Below are positions 24,518 to 33,185 of a stretch of DNA of 64,000 bases, in pieces (positions within the stretch are counted from its first letter, which is position 1; each line of letters starts with the position of its first letter). The notes beneath the pieces are model-generated. The model saw only the letters and a list, made by a program, of their open reading frames with translations. It searched no databases and was not told the origin of the DNA. This DNA comes from Polyangiaceae bacterium (GTDB taxonomy: Bacteria > Myxococcota_A > Polyangia > Polyangiales > Polyangiaceae), in NCBI GenBank assembly GCA_020633235.1, contig JACKEA010000001.1:1302001-1366000 (forward strand), written 5' to 3'. A program made the translations under genes and the position numbers.

Positions 24518-25830
24518 CGAACGTGGTGACCGTGGTTGGAGCGGGCCTGGCGGGCTCGGAGGCCGCGCTCCAGCTCGCGGCCCGCGGCGTTCATGTCCGC
24601 TTGCTCGAGCAGAAGCCGCTGCGCCGGACCCCGGCGCAGTCGAGCGACAGCCTGTGCGAGCTGGTGTGCAGCAACTCGTTCCGCGGTGCGGCGCTGTCGA
24701 ACGCCGTGGGCTTGCTCAAGGAGGAGATGCGCCGTCTCGGGTCGTTCGTGATGCGCGCGGCGGACAAGACGCGCGTGCCGGCGGGCGGCGCCCTGGCCGT
24801 GAATCGCGAGCTGTTCAGCGCGGAAATGACGCGCATGCTCGAAGAGGCGGAGCTCGTGGAGGTCGTGGCGGGCGAGGTGACGTCCGTCCCGGACCAGCGC
24901 CCATGCATCATCGCAACGGGGCCGCTCACCGGCGATGCCCTCGCGGCGGACATCGCAGCGCGTGTCGGCAGCGAAGCGCTCGCCTACTACGATGCCATCG
25001 CGCCCATCGTCGCAGCGGACAGCATCGACTGGGACAAGGTGTTTTGCGCCTCCCGCTGGGACAAGGGGGAGAGCGAAGAGGACAAGACTGCGTACGTGAA
25101 CTGTCCGCTCACACGCGAGCAGTACGAAGCGTTCGTCCGTGACATCCGTGACGCGCGCAAGGTCGAGCCCAAGGCCTTCGAGGACGTCCGCTATTTCGAG
25201 GGCTGCTTGCCCATCGAGGTGATGGCCGAGCGCGGCGAACGCACCCTCGCGTTTGGCCCCATGAAGCCCGTCGGGCTCACGGATCCTCGCACCGGTCGGT
25301 GGCCCCACGCGGTCGTACAGCTGCGCAAGGAGGACGAGGCCGGCACGGCCTACAACCTGGTCGGGTTCCAGACGCGCATGGCATGGGGCGAACAAGCGCG
25401 AATTTTCCGGACGATTCCCGGCCTCGAACAGGCGGAGTTCTTGCGCTACGGTGCCGTGCATCGCAACACGTTCATTGCGGCGCCGCGGCTGCTCGACGAG
25501 ACCATGCAGCTCCGCTCCGACCCGGGGCTCTACTTCGCCGGACAGATCGCGGGCACCGAAGGCTACGTCGAGAGCGCGGCCGGCGGCTGGCTCGCAGCGC
25601 ATTTCGTTGCCGAGCGTCTCGCCGGACGCGAGCCCGTGCTCCCGCCCAAGACGACTGCCCATGGCGGCCTGCTGACGCACCTGGGCCGCAACGCGAACGA
25701 CTATCAACCGTCGAACATCACGTTCTCGCACCTCGAACCCTGGAACGGGCAGCGCCTCAAGAAACGCGCGAAGTACGAGAAGATGGCCGAACGTGCCCTC
25801 GGCGATCTGCAGAGCTGGCAGCCGCGCTAA
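24514..25830 (+). CDS. trmFO: Methylenetetrahydrofolate--tRNA-(uracil-5-)-methyltransferase TrmFO
   Basis: 438 residues from GTG 24514, which overlaps the topA stop as GTGA. FAD-binding N-terminus VTVVGAGLAGSEAALQLAARG, the characteristic ELVCSNSFRG and RYFEGCLPIEVMAERG cysteine motifs, and PMKPVGLTDPRTG. The C-terminal NITFSHLEP is also typical. It forms m5U54 in the T-loop of tRNAs using methylene-THF and FADH2. The topA-trmFO pairing is a common gene order in several bacterial phyla. Confidence 0.97.
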   Translation: MTNVVTVVGAGLAGSEAALQLAARGVHVRLLEQKPLRRTPAQSSDSLCELVCSNSFRGAALSNAVGLLKEEMRRLGSFVMRAADKTRVPAGGALAVNRELFSAEMTRMLEEAELVEVVAGEVTSVPDQRPCIIATGPLTGDALAADIAARVGSEALAYYDAIAPIVAADSIDWDKVFCASRWDKGESEEDKTAYVNCPLTREQYEAFVRDIRDARKVEPKAFEDVRYFEGCLPIEVMAERGERTLAFGPMKPVGLTDPRTGRWPHAVVQLRKEDEAGTAYNLVGFQTRMAWGEQARIFRTIPGLEQAEFLRYGAVHRNTFIAAPRLLDETMQLRSDPGLYFAGQIAGTEGYVESAAGGWLAAHFVAERLAGREPVLPPKTTAHGGLLTHLGRNANDYQPSNITFSHLEPWNGQRLKKRAKYEKMAERALGDLQSWQPR

Positions 25831-25843
25831 GGCGCCGAAGCGC

Positions 25844-25868
25844 GGTTTCCGCGGCGGACCGACATCAA
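25844..25868 (-). repeat. R21 dispersed repeat, copy 9
   Basis: Reads GGTTTCCGCGGCGGACC + GACATCAA in the 45-base gap between convergent trmFO and the HNH gene. Confidence 0.85.
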
Positions 25869-25875
25869 TATGGAA

Positions 25876-27942
25876 CTAGCTGCTGTCGGGCGTGATCAGC
25901 TCCCTCCCTTCGACACGCAGGGGATGCTTGCGTCCGATGGTCCACGTCATGTCGTCGGCGGTGCCTGTCACGGTGATGCGACCGCCGTGGATGCCTTCGA
26001 GGTGGCACCAGAGGCAGTCGCCCGCCATGTTGAAGGGGTCGTCCGTGCCGCCTTTGCTGCGGAATAGCAGATGATGGGGCGTCATGTCGTGGCGTGAGCA
26101 CACCGGGCTCGTGCATTCGTAGCGATCGCGGGCGTAGATGTGCGACCACTTCTCGCGGCGGTTGCACATGTGCTTCCACGCATCCCAGAACTTGTTGCAC
26201 AAGAAGCGCATCGTGCTGCCGTCCAGGCGCGGACCCATCACGCGCTCGAAGCAACGCAGCGCGCGGGAGATGTCGCGGCTGACCCGTAGGTTCAAGCGGA
26301 TCGGCGCCCCCGCGGACGTTTGGCCTTTGGGCTCCTCCATGGCCGAGTGGTCACCCTGAAGGATGCGCGTCTCGATGGCCTGCACCTGTCGCACCTGCTC
26401 GTCCGTCGGCGGCGTGCTCTGGTTCAGCATCCGCGCGGCGTTCACGTCCTCTCGAAGGTGCTTCACGGTGCGGCGGCGCGCGCGGTCCACCCATGCTTCG
26501 GCGCTGCCCGCGGTCGCGACCGTCGAGATGGCCATCGCCGCAGCGTGACCGACGCGCCCACTGCGCAGCGCCTCTTTCACCGGCGCGTGCAGCCGGCGCG
26601 CGAGCGTCAGCTTCGACTTGAGCGACGACGCGCTCATGCCCAGACGTTCGCGCGCGTACTGCGCGAGACTCGCGTAGCCGAGGCGGAGCCACCCGTCCAT
26701 GCGCTGAAACGACTGCGCCGCTTCCCCCAGCGCGACCTCGCGCGCGGTCATCTTCTTGTTGAGGGCCACGATGCGCTCGTGGAGGTCGCCCTCCGAGACG
26801 TTCTCCGGGATCTCCAGCGCCTGACGAGCGGGGACGTTGTGCTCGCACAGGCGCTCCGACTCCTCGCGCCACGCGGCGAGCTGCTCGAGCCACGCGAGCC
26901 GCTTGGCGTCCAGACCCGCAGCGGCCTTCTCCATGGGAATGAGGCGGTCGATGTCCGTCGGCGTGAGCTCTTCCGCGGCCTCGGCGAGCATCGCCTCGAG
27001 AAAGAAGTCCGACCCCTGCCGCGAGCCCACGAGGTGCTCGAAGAAGCGATGCGTCCAGGCGAACAGCAGCGCGTCCTTCGTGCTCAGCGTCACCCTGAGC
27101 GTGCACTCCACGTCCGCCTCCGCGGCCGCCAGCAACCGCGCGGACATTTGGCCCACGATGTCGCTCGGCGCGGGCTCCACGCGGCCACCCGCGGACATCT
27201 GGCCTTGGTCGCTCTTTGGACCCGCGGACATTTGGCCTCCTGCACCCGCCTCCGCGTCAGCCTCGGAGGACGCCTGGCCGGCCGAGTCGTGACCCGCGGA
27301 CATTTGGCCTGCTGCAACTACCTCCGAGTCCGCGGACGTTTGGCCCGCGTTCAACCCCGGCATCGGCACCTGTCCGCTCTCGGCCCGCGCGGACACCGCC
27401 GCAAACAGGCTTCGCAGCTGGCGCACCGTCGATCGCGAAGCCAACGCGGCGAGCGCAACATCTGTATCGGCCGACGCATGCCGGGCGACCAGCTCCGCCA
27501 TCGACCAGCCCACGCGTCCGTCGAGCAACGCCCGGCGCAGCGCGGGCAACTCCGAAAGCCGCCGCGCCAACGTCCGCGTCTCGCTCACCCAGCGCGCGCT
27601 CCGCCCGCAATTCTGAAGCGCGTACGCCTCCAGCGACGAATACCCGAGCTCATGATGCCAGCTCTTTCGCGCAAACTCGTTCAGCAGCGTCCCGAGCTCC
27701 AACCGGTCGCGCCCGTTGCCCAGGGCCAGCTCGAACAGGCGCTCGTCCGCGGCTCGGATCCTTTCCAACGGGACTTCCGGGGTGACATCGCGCTCGGTGC
27801 GCCGCCGGATGCGCCCCGCAAGCCCGACGTGGTGGCGCGACGCCTGCCTCTGCCCGTCCGCGTCCACCCCAGGCGGCCCGCGTTCATCCAACCGCGACTC
27901 CTCGCGAACTTGCAGTAGCGCACGTCGCGAGCAAGCGCGCAT
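25876..27942 (-). CDS. HNH endonuclease with duplicated helical domain and GQMSAG repeats
   Basis: 688 residues from ATG 27942; the frame continues to 28125 but those 61 codons look non-coding, and the true start may even be later. Two related helical domains are visible: one with HHELGYSSLEAYALQNCG … RRALLDGRVGWSMAELVA, the other with MDGWLRLGYASLAQYARERLGMS … EALRSGRVGHAAAMAIS, like DUF222-type HNH proteins. Between them are five copies, and before the HNH one copy, of G-Q-(M/T)-S-A-(G/D), encoded by a 15-bp DNA repeat that also fills the upstream intergenic region. The HNH nuclease is at the end: ARDRYECTSPVCSRHDMTPHHLLFRSKGG and NMAGDCLWCHLEGIHGGRI. It probably cuts DNA; target unknown. 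Confidence 0.82.
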   Translation of the reverse strand: MRACSRRALLQVREESRLDERGPPGVDADGQRQASRHHVGLAGRIRRRTERDVTPEVPLERIRAADERLFELALGNGRDRLELGTLLNEFARKSWHHELGYSSLEAYALQNCGRSARWVSETRTLARRLSELPALRRALLDGRVGWSMAELVARHASADTDVALAALASRSTVRQLRSLFAAVSARAESGQVPMPGLNAGQTSADSEVVAAGQMSAGHDSAGQASSEADAEAGAGGQMSAGPKSDQGQMSAGGRVEPAPSDIVGQMSARLLAAAEADVECTLRVTLSTKDALLFAWTHRFFEHLVGSRQGSDFFLEAMLAEAAEELTPTDIDRLIPMEKAAAGLDAKRLAWLEQLAAWREESERLCEHNVPARQALEIPENVSEGDLHERIVALNKKMTAREVALGEAAQSFQRMDGWLRLGYASLAQYARERLGMSASSLKSKLTLARRLHAPVKEALRSGRVGHAAAMAISTVATAGSAEAWVDRARRRTVKHLREDVNAARMLNQSTPPTDEQVRQVQAIETRILQGDHSAMEEPKGQTSAGAPIRLNLRVSRDISRALRCFERVMGPRLDGSTMRFLCNKFWDAWKHMCNRREKWSHIYARDRYECTSPVCSRHDMTPHHLLFRSKGGTDDPFNMAGDCLWCHLEGIHGGRITVTGTADDMTWTIGRKHPLRVEGRELITPDSS
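26311..27345 (-). repeat. 15-mer repeats inside the HNH gene (six copies)
   Basis: On the coding strand the motif is GGCCARATGTCCGCG or a one-base variant. Copies at 26311-26325, 27139-27153, 27190-27204, 27223-27237, 27295-27309 and 27331-27345. They stay in one frame and encode GQ(M/T)SA(G/D/R). Confidence 0.88.
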
Positions 27943-28194
27943 CCTGTCGAGAAACCCAGATCGCCTCCCAGACTCGGCAGCACGAGGTGAAGACGCGATC
28001 AGAGCGGTGCGCGAGGACTCTGGCCGGTGAACTCCGCCGGCCCCTGGCCGAGAGCCGGAGTCGAAGCCCCATGGGTGGGGCCGACGGCGAAGCTTGCGTT
28101 GTTGTTGTTCCACCCCCGATTGCATGTCGCCATCCTAGCCACCCGAGCAGTATGCGCAAGGGGCAGGGTGGCGTTGTTTGGCATAGCTGAATGA

Positions 28195-28217
28195 TTGGGT
28201 TGGTCTGCCGCGGAACC
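28195..28217 (+). repeat. R21 dispersed repeat, copy 10
   Basis: Reads GGGTTGGTCT + GCCGCGGAACC upstream of the HNH gene and just before the 15-mer array. Confidence 0.8.
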
Positions 28218-28313
28218 AACAGTAGAGCGGCTGCGACGAAGGTTGTCGCAGGCCTTGCGAGGCGGCGTTGCTCAGGCAGTAAGATGGTGTGAGCCCACCG
28301 TCTGCGGCGGCTG

Positions 28314-28816
28314 GGCCAAATGTCCGCGTGGAGCAAGGCTGGGGCTAGCAGGTCGGGTGTCCGGGTTGATGGGTCGGCGGCTCGCGGGGCCACATGTCCG
28401 CGTGGCGCGAGGTGGCGGTGTCGAGGTGCGGGCCAGATGTCCGCGTCGAGCGGGGTGGCGGCTCGCAAAGCCACATGTCCGCGTGGCGCGAGGTGGCGGT
28501 GTCAAGGCGCGGGCCAGATGCCCGCGTCGAGTGGGTGGCGGCGGAAGCGGGGCCAGATGTCCGCGTCGAGTAGGTGGCGGTGGAAGTGGGGCCAGATGTC
28601 CGCGTCGAGCGAGGTGGCGGTGTTGAGGTGCGGGCCAGATGTCCGCGTCGAGTGGGGGTCGCGATGGAGCTGGGTGAGATGCTCGTGTCGAGATGTCCGC
28701 GTCGAGTGGGGGGTCGCGGGGTCGGATGTGCGCGTCGTGCGGGGGCAACCTCGGGACGGGGCCAGATGTCCGCGTCGAGTGGGGTTGCGACGGAAGTGGG
28801 GCGTCAGATGTCCGCG
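28314..28816 (+). repeat. Array of 15-mer GGCCARATGTCCGCG repeats, irregular part
   Basis: Full or near-full copies begin at 28314, 28388, 28432, 28470, 28512, 28551, 28590, 28633 and 28760, with partial ones near 28689 and 28802. Most continue as TCGAG or TGGCG. Spacing is mainly 38-56 bases with two wider gaps (about 71-74). The intervening DNA is itself G-rich and similar from unit to unit. No credible gene is present between 28126 and 29131. Confidence 0.88.
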
Positions 28817-28850
28817 TCGAGTGAGGGTTGCGACGTCGCGACGGAAGTGG

Positions 28851-29120
28851 GGCCAGATGTCCGCGTCCTCGGCAGCCCGCGACGCAAGGTGTTGACGGAA
28901 GTGGGGCCAGATGTCCGCGTCCTCGGCAGCCCGCGACGCAAGGTGTTGACGGAAGTGGGGCCAGATGTCCGCGTCCTCGGCAGCCCGCGACGCAAGGTGT
29001 TGACGGAAGTGGGGCCAGATGTCCGCGTCCTCGGCAGCCCGCGACGCAAGGTGTTGACGGAAGTGGGGCCAGATGTCCGCGTCCTCGGCAGCCCGCGTCG
29101 CAAGGTGTTGACGGAAGCGG
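28851..29120 (+). repeat. Five tandem 54-bp repeats carrying the 15-mer
   Basis: Units start at 28851, 28905, 28959, 29013 and 29067. Each begins GGCCAGATGTCCGCGTCCTC, continues GGCAGCCCGCGACGCAAGG and ends TGTTGACGGAAGTGG. They are nearly identical; the last has CGTCGC for CGACGC. Being a multiple of three, the unit gives long spurious open frames. The array ends 12 bases before the hemW stop. Confidence 0.95.
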
Positions 29121-29131
29121 AGCTTCTTCGC

Positions 29132-30331
29132 TTAGAAGAGCTCGGCGATGGTGCCGTCGGCGTAGAGCCAGGCAGACTTCGGGATGCGCAGGATGCCCCC
29201 GTCGCGGACGAGGCGGCCGTGGGCGACGAGCCGCTCGATGCTGCGGACCCGCTCTGGCGTGAACGGATCGACGTCGAGGTCCCGGCAGGCGGCGTCGAGA
29301 TCGATGCCCTCGGCGAGACGCAGCGAGAGGAGCAGCCGCTCGCGAAGCGCGGTCTCGTCGTCAATCAGCTCGATGGCGCTGACGAGCGGACCGGTGACGT
29401 GCACGTCGGCGCGGTCCCAGTCCTCGGAGAGGTAGCGCTCCGGGATAGAAGTGTTCTTGTAGCGCTGGCGGCCCGCGCGCACGGTGCGCCAAGTGCCCCA
29501 CGCACCGGTGCCGAGACCGAGGTACTCGTTGCCCACCCAGTAGCCGACGTTGTGGCGTGCGCGGGCGCCGCCGCGGCAATAGTTCGAGATCTCGTAGTGC
29601 TCGAAGCCTACGTCGGTGAGCGCGTCGTCGACGGCGAGGAAGCACTCGGCGACGCGGTCGTCCGTTGCTAGAGGCAGCTTGCCGCGGCGGGCAAGGGCAC
29701 CGAACTGGGTACCGGGCTCGATGGTCAGGGCATACGCGGAGACGTGCTCGAGCCCGAGGTCGGCGAGGGCACGCGCTTCTTGTGCGGCTTCGTCCGGGGA
29801 CTGCCCTGCGACACCGAAGATGAGATCCGCACTCACCCGCGGCACGCCCGCGCGAACCGCCGCTTCGACGGCTCGCAGACCCCCCGAGGCGTCGTGGAGC
29901 CGGCCCAGAAACTGGAGGCGCTCCTCGCTGAGACTCTGCACCCCGATGCTCACGCGATTGACCCCCACATCCATGAGGGCGCGGGCGCGCTCGGCGTCGA
30001 AGCTCGTCGGATTGCACTCCACCGTGACCTCGACGTCGGCTTCGGGCTCGAAGGCGAGAAGCACACCACGAAGGACGCGGCCGAGCTCGGCGGGCTCCCA
30101 CAGCGACGGCGTGCCACCCCCGAAAAACACGCTCTCCAGGCGGCGGGAACCCAGCGCTTCACGGCGTCTCGAAAGCTCCGCAAGCACCGCCGAAGCGTAC
30201 GCCTGGTGGGGCAGGGAGCCCCGTTCCCGGGCGATGCTCAGGAAGTCACAATAGGGGCACTTCTTGAGGCACCACGGGAAGTGGACATAGACGCCCAGCG
30301 GGGATTTCCCAGGGTCCTTTGCTGAAGACAT
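29132..30331 (-). CDS. hemW: Radical SAM heme chaperone HemW
   Basis: 399 residues. Radical-SAM cluster motif YVHFPWCLKKCPYCDF (CxxxCxxC followed by D/N-F as in HemW rather than HemN), VFFGGGTPSL, VTVECNPTSFDAE, RVSIGVQSL, DLIFGVAGQ and YEISNYCRGGARARHNVGYWVGNEYLGLG. The C-terminal HemW domain is complete. HemW inserts heme into respiratory enzymes; older annotation calls it oxygen-independent coproporphyrinogen oxidase. It is divergent from rel across 48 bases, and its 3' end abuts the 54-bp tandem repeats. Confidence 0.95.
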   Translation of the reverse strand: MSSAKDPGKSPLGVYVHFPWCLKKCPYCDFLSIARERGSLPHQAYASAVLAELSRRREALGSRRLESVFFGGGTPSLWEPAELGRVLRGVLLAFEPEADVEVTVECNPTSFDAERARALMDVGVNRVSIGVQSLSEERLQFLGRLHDASGGLRAVEAAVRAGVPRVSADLIFGVAGQSPDEAAQEARALADLGLEHVSAYALTIEPGTQFGALARRGKLPLATDDRVAECFLAVDDALTDVGFEHYEISNYCRGGARARHNVGYWVGNEYLGLGTGAWGTWRTVRAGRQRYKNTSIPERYLSEDWDRADVHVTGPLVSAIELIDDETALRERLLLSLRLAEGIDLDAACRDLDVDPFTPERVRSIERLVAHGRLVRDGGILRIPKSAWLYADGTIAELF

Positions 30332-30379
30332 GTAGCGGTGTTAACTTGTCACGCCCCGGCACATTTTGCCGGAGACACC

Positions 30380-32545
30380 ATGCTCGGCGCCGACCAGCTC
30401 GTCCAAAAAGTCCAAAGCTACCAGCCCAGCGCGGACGCGGACTTGATTCGCCGAGCGTACCACTACTCGGAGTGGGCGCATCGCGAGCAGAGCCGCAAGA
30501 GTGGGGACCCCTACTTCATCCACCCGGTGAGCGTGGCGGAGATCATCACCGACCTGAAGCTGGACACGGCCAGCGTGGTCGCCGGCCTGCTCCACGACGT
30601 GGTGGAGGACACCCCGAGCACCCTGGTCGACATCACTCGGGACTTCGGCCAGGAGGTCGCCACCCTGGTGGATGGCGTCACCAAGCTCGGCAAGATCAAC
30701 TTCACCAGCAAGGAAGACCGGCAGGCGGAGAGCTTCCGCAAGATGGTCGTGGCCATGGCGCAGGACATCCGGGTCCTGCTCGTGAAGCTGTGTGATCGGC
30801 TCGACAACATGCGCACGCTCCAGCACATGAAGCCGGAGTCCCAAGAGCGCATCGCCCGGGAAACGCTCGAGATCTACGCGCCGCTCGCCAACCGTCTCGG
30901 CATCCAGCGGCTGAAGAGCGAGCTCGAGGATCTGAGCTTCCAGTACCTGGACGCGGAGGGCTATCGCGCCATCGTCCAGAAGCTGAGCAAGACCAAGAAG
31001 GAGCGCGAGCGCTACATCGAAGGCGTGTGTCGCACCATCACCTCGCGCCTGGCGGAGGCAGGGTTCGCGGCGGACGTCACCGGCCGTGCGAAGCACGTGT
31101 ACAGCATCTACCGCAAGATGCGCGCGCAGGATTGCGACTTCGAGCAGGTGTACGACACCATCGCGTTTCGGATCTGCGTGGAGTCCGTCAGCGACTGCTA
31201 CGCGGTCCTCGGCGTGATCCACTCGAAGTGGACGCCGGTGCCGGGGCGCTTCAAGGACTACATCGCGCTGCCCAAGCCGAACATGTACCAGTCGCTGCAC
31301 ACGACGGTGATTGGTCCCGGTCGTCAGCGCATCGAGATCCAGATCCGCACCCATGAGATGCACCGCGTGGCGGAGCACGGTGTGGCCGCCCACTGGAAGT
31401 ACAAGGAGCGCATTTCCGGTGGTGTAGACCCGCAGGACGCCGAGAAGTTCGGCTGGCTTCGGGAGCTCGCGGACTACCAGAAGTCCCTGAAGGACCCTGC
31501 GGAGTTCCTCGAGAGCGTGAAGATCGATCTGTTCCTGGACGAGATCTACGTGTTCACGCCCAAGGGCGACTTGCGCGTGTTTCCGCGGGGTTCCACCCCA
31601 ATAGATTTTGCCTACTCCGTGCATACGGACGTGGGTCATCATTGCTCCGGCGCCCGCGCCAACGGCCAGATCGTCCCGCTTCGCTACAAGATGCGAAATG
31701 GTGACGTGCTGGAGGTGATGACCAATCCCAATCAGCATCCGAGCAAAGATTGGCTGGACTACGCGGTAACGACGCGAGCCCGAAACCGGATTCGCGGATT
31801 TCTACGCGGCGAGCAGCGAACCAAGAGCATCAACCTGGGCAAGGAGCTGCTCGAAGCGGAGATGCGCGGAGCGGGTCTCAGTTACGCGAAGCTGAGCAAG
31901 AACCACGACGAGATGCGTCGCGTATGGGAAGCGCATCGCTTTGGCACCTGGGAGGAGCTGTTGCTCGCCATCGGCTACGGCAAGTTGCCGGTGGACGACG
32001 TGCTCTCCACCTTGCGGAACAAGCACCCCGACGGCGGCGTGGAGCCGCCGAAGGAGCTCAAGACCGGGCGCATCGAGCAGATCGTGCGCAAGGTGACGGG
32101 CCGCGATCACAGCGGCATCCGGGTGAGCGGCATCGACGACGTGCTCGTGCGCTACGCGAAATGCTGCAATCCGCTCCCCGGGGACGCGATCATCGGTTTC
32201 ATCACGCGCGGACGCGGCGTCACGGTGCACCGTCGGGAGTGCCCAAAGGCCTTCGATAGCTCGGATCCCGAGCGGCGCATCGACGTGAGCTGGGACACGC
32301 GGGCCAAGATCAACCGCCCGGTGCAGCTCAAGGTCACCACTGCGAACAAGCCCGGCATCCTTGCTACGGTGAGCCAGACCTTCAGCGCGCAGAAGATCAA
32401 CATCAGCGAAGCGAACTGCCGCGCCAGTGACGACGGGCGCGCCTGTAACGTGTTCACGTTCCAGGTGAGCGATATCGGTCAGCTCAAGAACGTGATGAAG
32501 GCGCTGGGCAAGGTCAACGGCGTGGTCGCCGTCGAGCGCGTGTAG
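30380..32545 (+). CDS. rel: Bifunctional (p)ppGpp synthetase/hydrolase Rel
   Basis: 721 residues from ATG 30380, preferred over an upstream ATG (30338) because GGAGA precedes it and family members start here. Domain order: HD hydrolase (PYFIHPVSVAEI, GLLHDVVEDT, VKLCDRLDNMRTL), synthetase (RFKDYIALPKPNMYQSLHTTVIG, EIQIRTHEMHRVAEHGVAAHW), TGS (EIYVFTPKGDLRVFPRGSTPIDFAYSVHTDVGHHCSGARANG), and C-terminal ACT (KPGILATVSQTFSAQKINI). Both catalytic sites look intact. It governs the stringent response. Confidence 0.97.
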   Translation: MLGADQLVQKVQSYQPSADADLIRRAYHYSEWAHREQSRKSGDPYFIHPVSVAEIITDLKLDTASVVAGLLHDVVEDTPSTLVDITRDFGQEVATLVDGVTKLGKINFTSKEDRQAESFRKMVVAMAQDIRVLLVKLCDRLDNMRTLQHMKPESQERIARETLEIYAPLANRLGIQRLKSELEDLSFQYLDAEGYRAIVQKLSKTKKERERYIEGVCRTITSRLAEAGFAADVTGRAKHVYSIYRKMRAQDCDFEQVYDTIAFRICVESVSDCYAVLGVIHSKWTPVPGRFKDYIALPKPNMYQSLHTTVIGPGRQRIEIQIRTHEMHRVAEHGVAAHWKYKERISGGVDPQDAEKFGWLRELADYQKSLKDPAEFLESVKIDLFLDEIYVFTPKGDLRVFPRGSTPIDFAYSVHTDVGHHCSGARANGQIVPLRYKMRNGDVLEVMTNPNQHPSKDWLDYAVTTRARNRIRGFLRGEQRTKSINLGKELLEAEMRGAGLSYAKLSKNHDEMRRVWEAHRFGTWEELLLAIGYGKLPVDDVLSTLRNKHPDGGVEPPKELKTGRIEQIVRKVTGRDHSGIRVSGIDDVLVRYAKCCNPLPGDAIIGFITRGRGVTVHRRECPKAFDSSDPERRIDVSWDTRAKINRPVQLKVTTANKPGILATVSQTFSAQKINISEANCRASDDGRACNVFTFQVSDIGQLKNVMKALGKVNGVVAVERV

Positions 32546-33122
32546 TTACTTCCACTGGCAGGTGCTGGTGGTCGCGTCGCACGCACCGGTGGTGCCGGCG
32601 AAGCACGCCTTGCCGCACTGAAATGGTCCACAGCCAGCGGTCGTCCAGGCCTTGTAGGCGTCCTGTGCGGCCTTCACCTTGTCCGGTGTCTTCTCGTTCA
32701 GGAGTACCGGACAGTCGCAGGTGTCCGGGCTGGTGGCACTGCCGTCGCACTGGATGCTGCTGATCGCCGGATTGCAGGCCACTGCTTCCGCCAGGGTGTC
32801 CTGCACGGCCTTCAACAGCGGCGCACAATTAGCGCCCGCCGCGCCACCTCCGCCGGCCGCGCCCGCGGCGCCGCCACTGCTGCCCGCTGCGCCGGCGCGC
32901 GCCGCTGCTGCTGCCAGCCGCGCCGCCGCTGCTGCCAGCCGCGCCGCCGCTGCTGCCGGCCGCGCCGCCGCTGCTGCCGGCCGCGCCTCCAGTAGCTCCG
33001 CCGGCTTGGCCTCCGCTACCCCCCGTGGCCCCGCCGCTGCCGCCGGTTCCGCCGTCGTCCGAAGAGCCACCACAGGCGACGCACAGAAGCGCCGCTGCCC
33101 CGAAATAAGCTAGTCGCGTCAT
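32546..33122 (-). pseudogene. Cys-rich lipoprotein with frameshift in the Gly/Ala/Ser linker
   Basis: The frame from ATG 33122 gives a lipoprotein signal (MTRLAYFGAAALLCVAC) and a GGAAGSS-repeat linker, then turns into an Arg-rich tail and stops at 32829. The continuation is in another frame: GGAAGAAGGGGAAGANCAPLLKAVQDTL … SSIQCDGS, DTCDCPVLL, TAGCGPFQCGKACF, ending CQWK at 32546, a small eight-plus-Cys domain common among myxobacterial lipoproteins. The shift falls in the repetitive GGC-GCG-GCC tract, so it may be real slippage, phase variation or an assembly error. Confidence 0.7.
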
Positions 33123-33185
33123 GGCCCGAGCATAGCTCCCGCCAGCTTCGCTGCAATGTTACGGTCCCCGCGGAGGAATCGAGAG

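Noticed and set aside
28314..29120. CRISPR-like array of 15-mers
   Set aside because: The repeat is too short, spacing is irregular (38-74 bases) or exactly tandem (54), the intervening DNA is repetitive rather than unique, and no cas gene is present.
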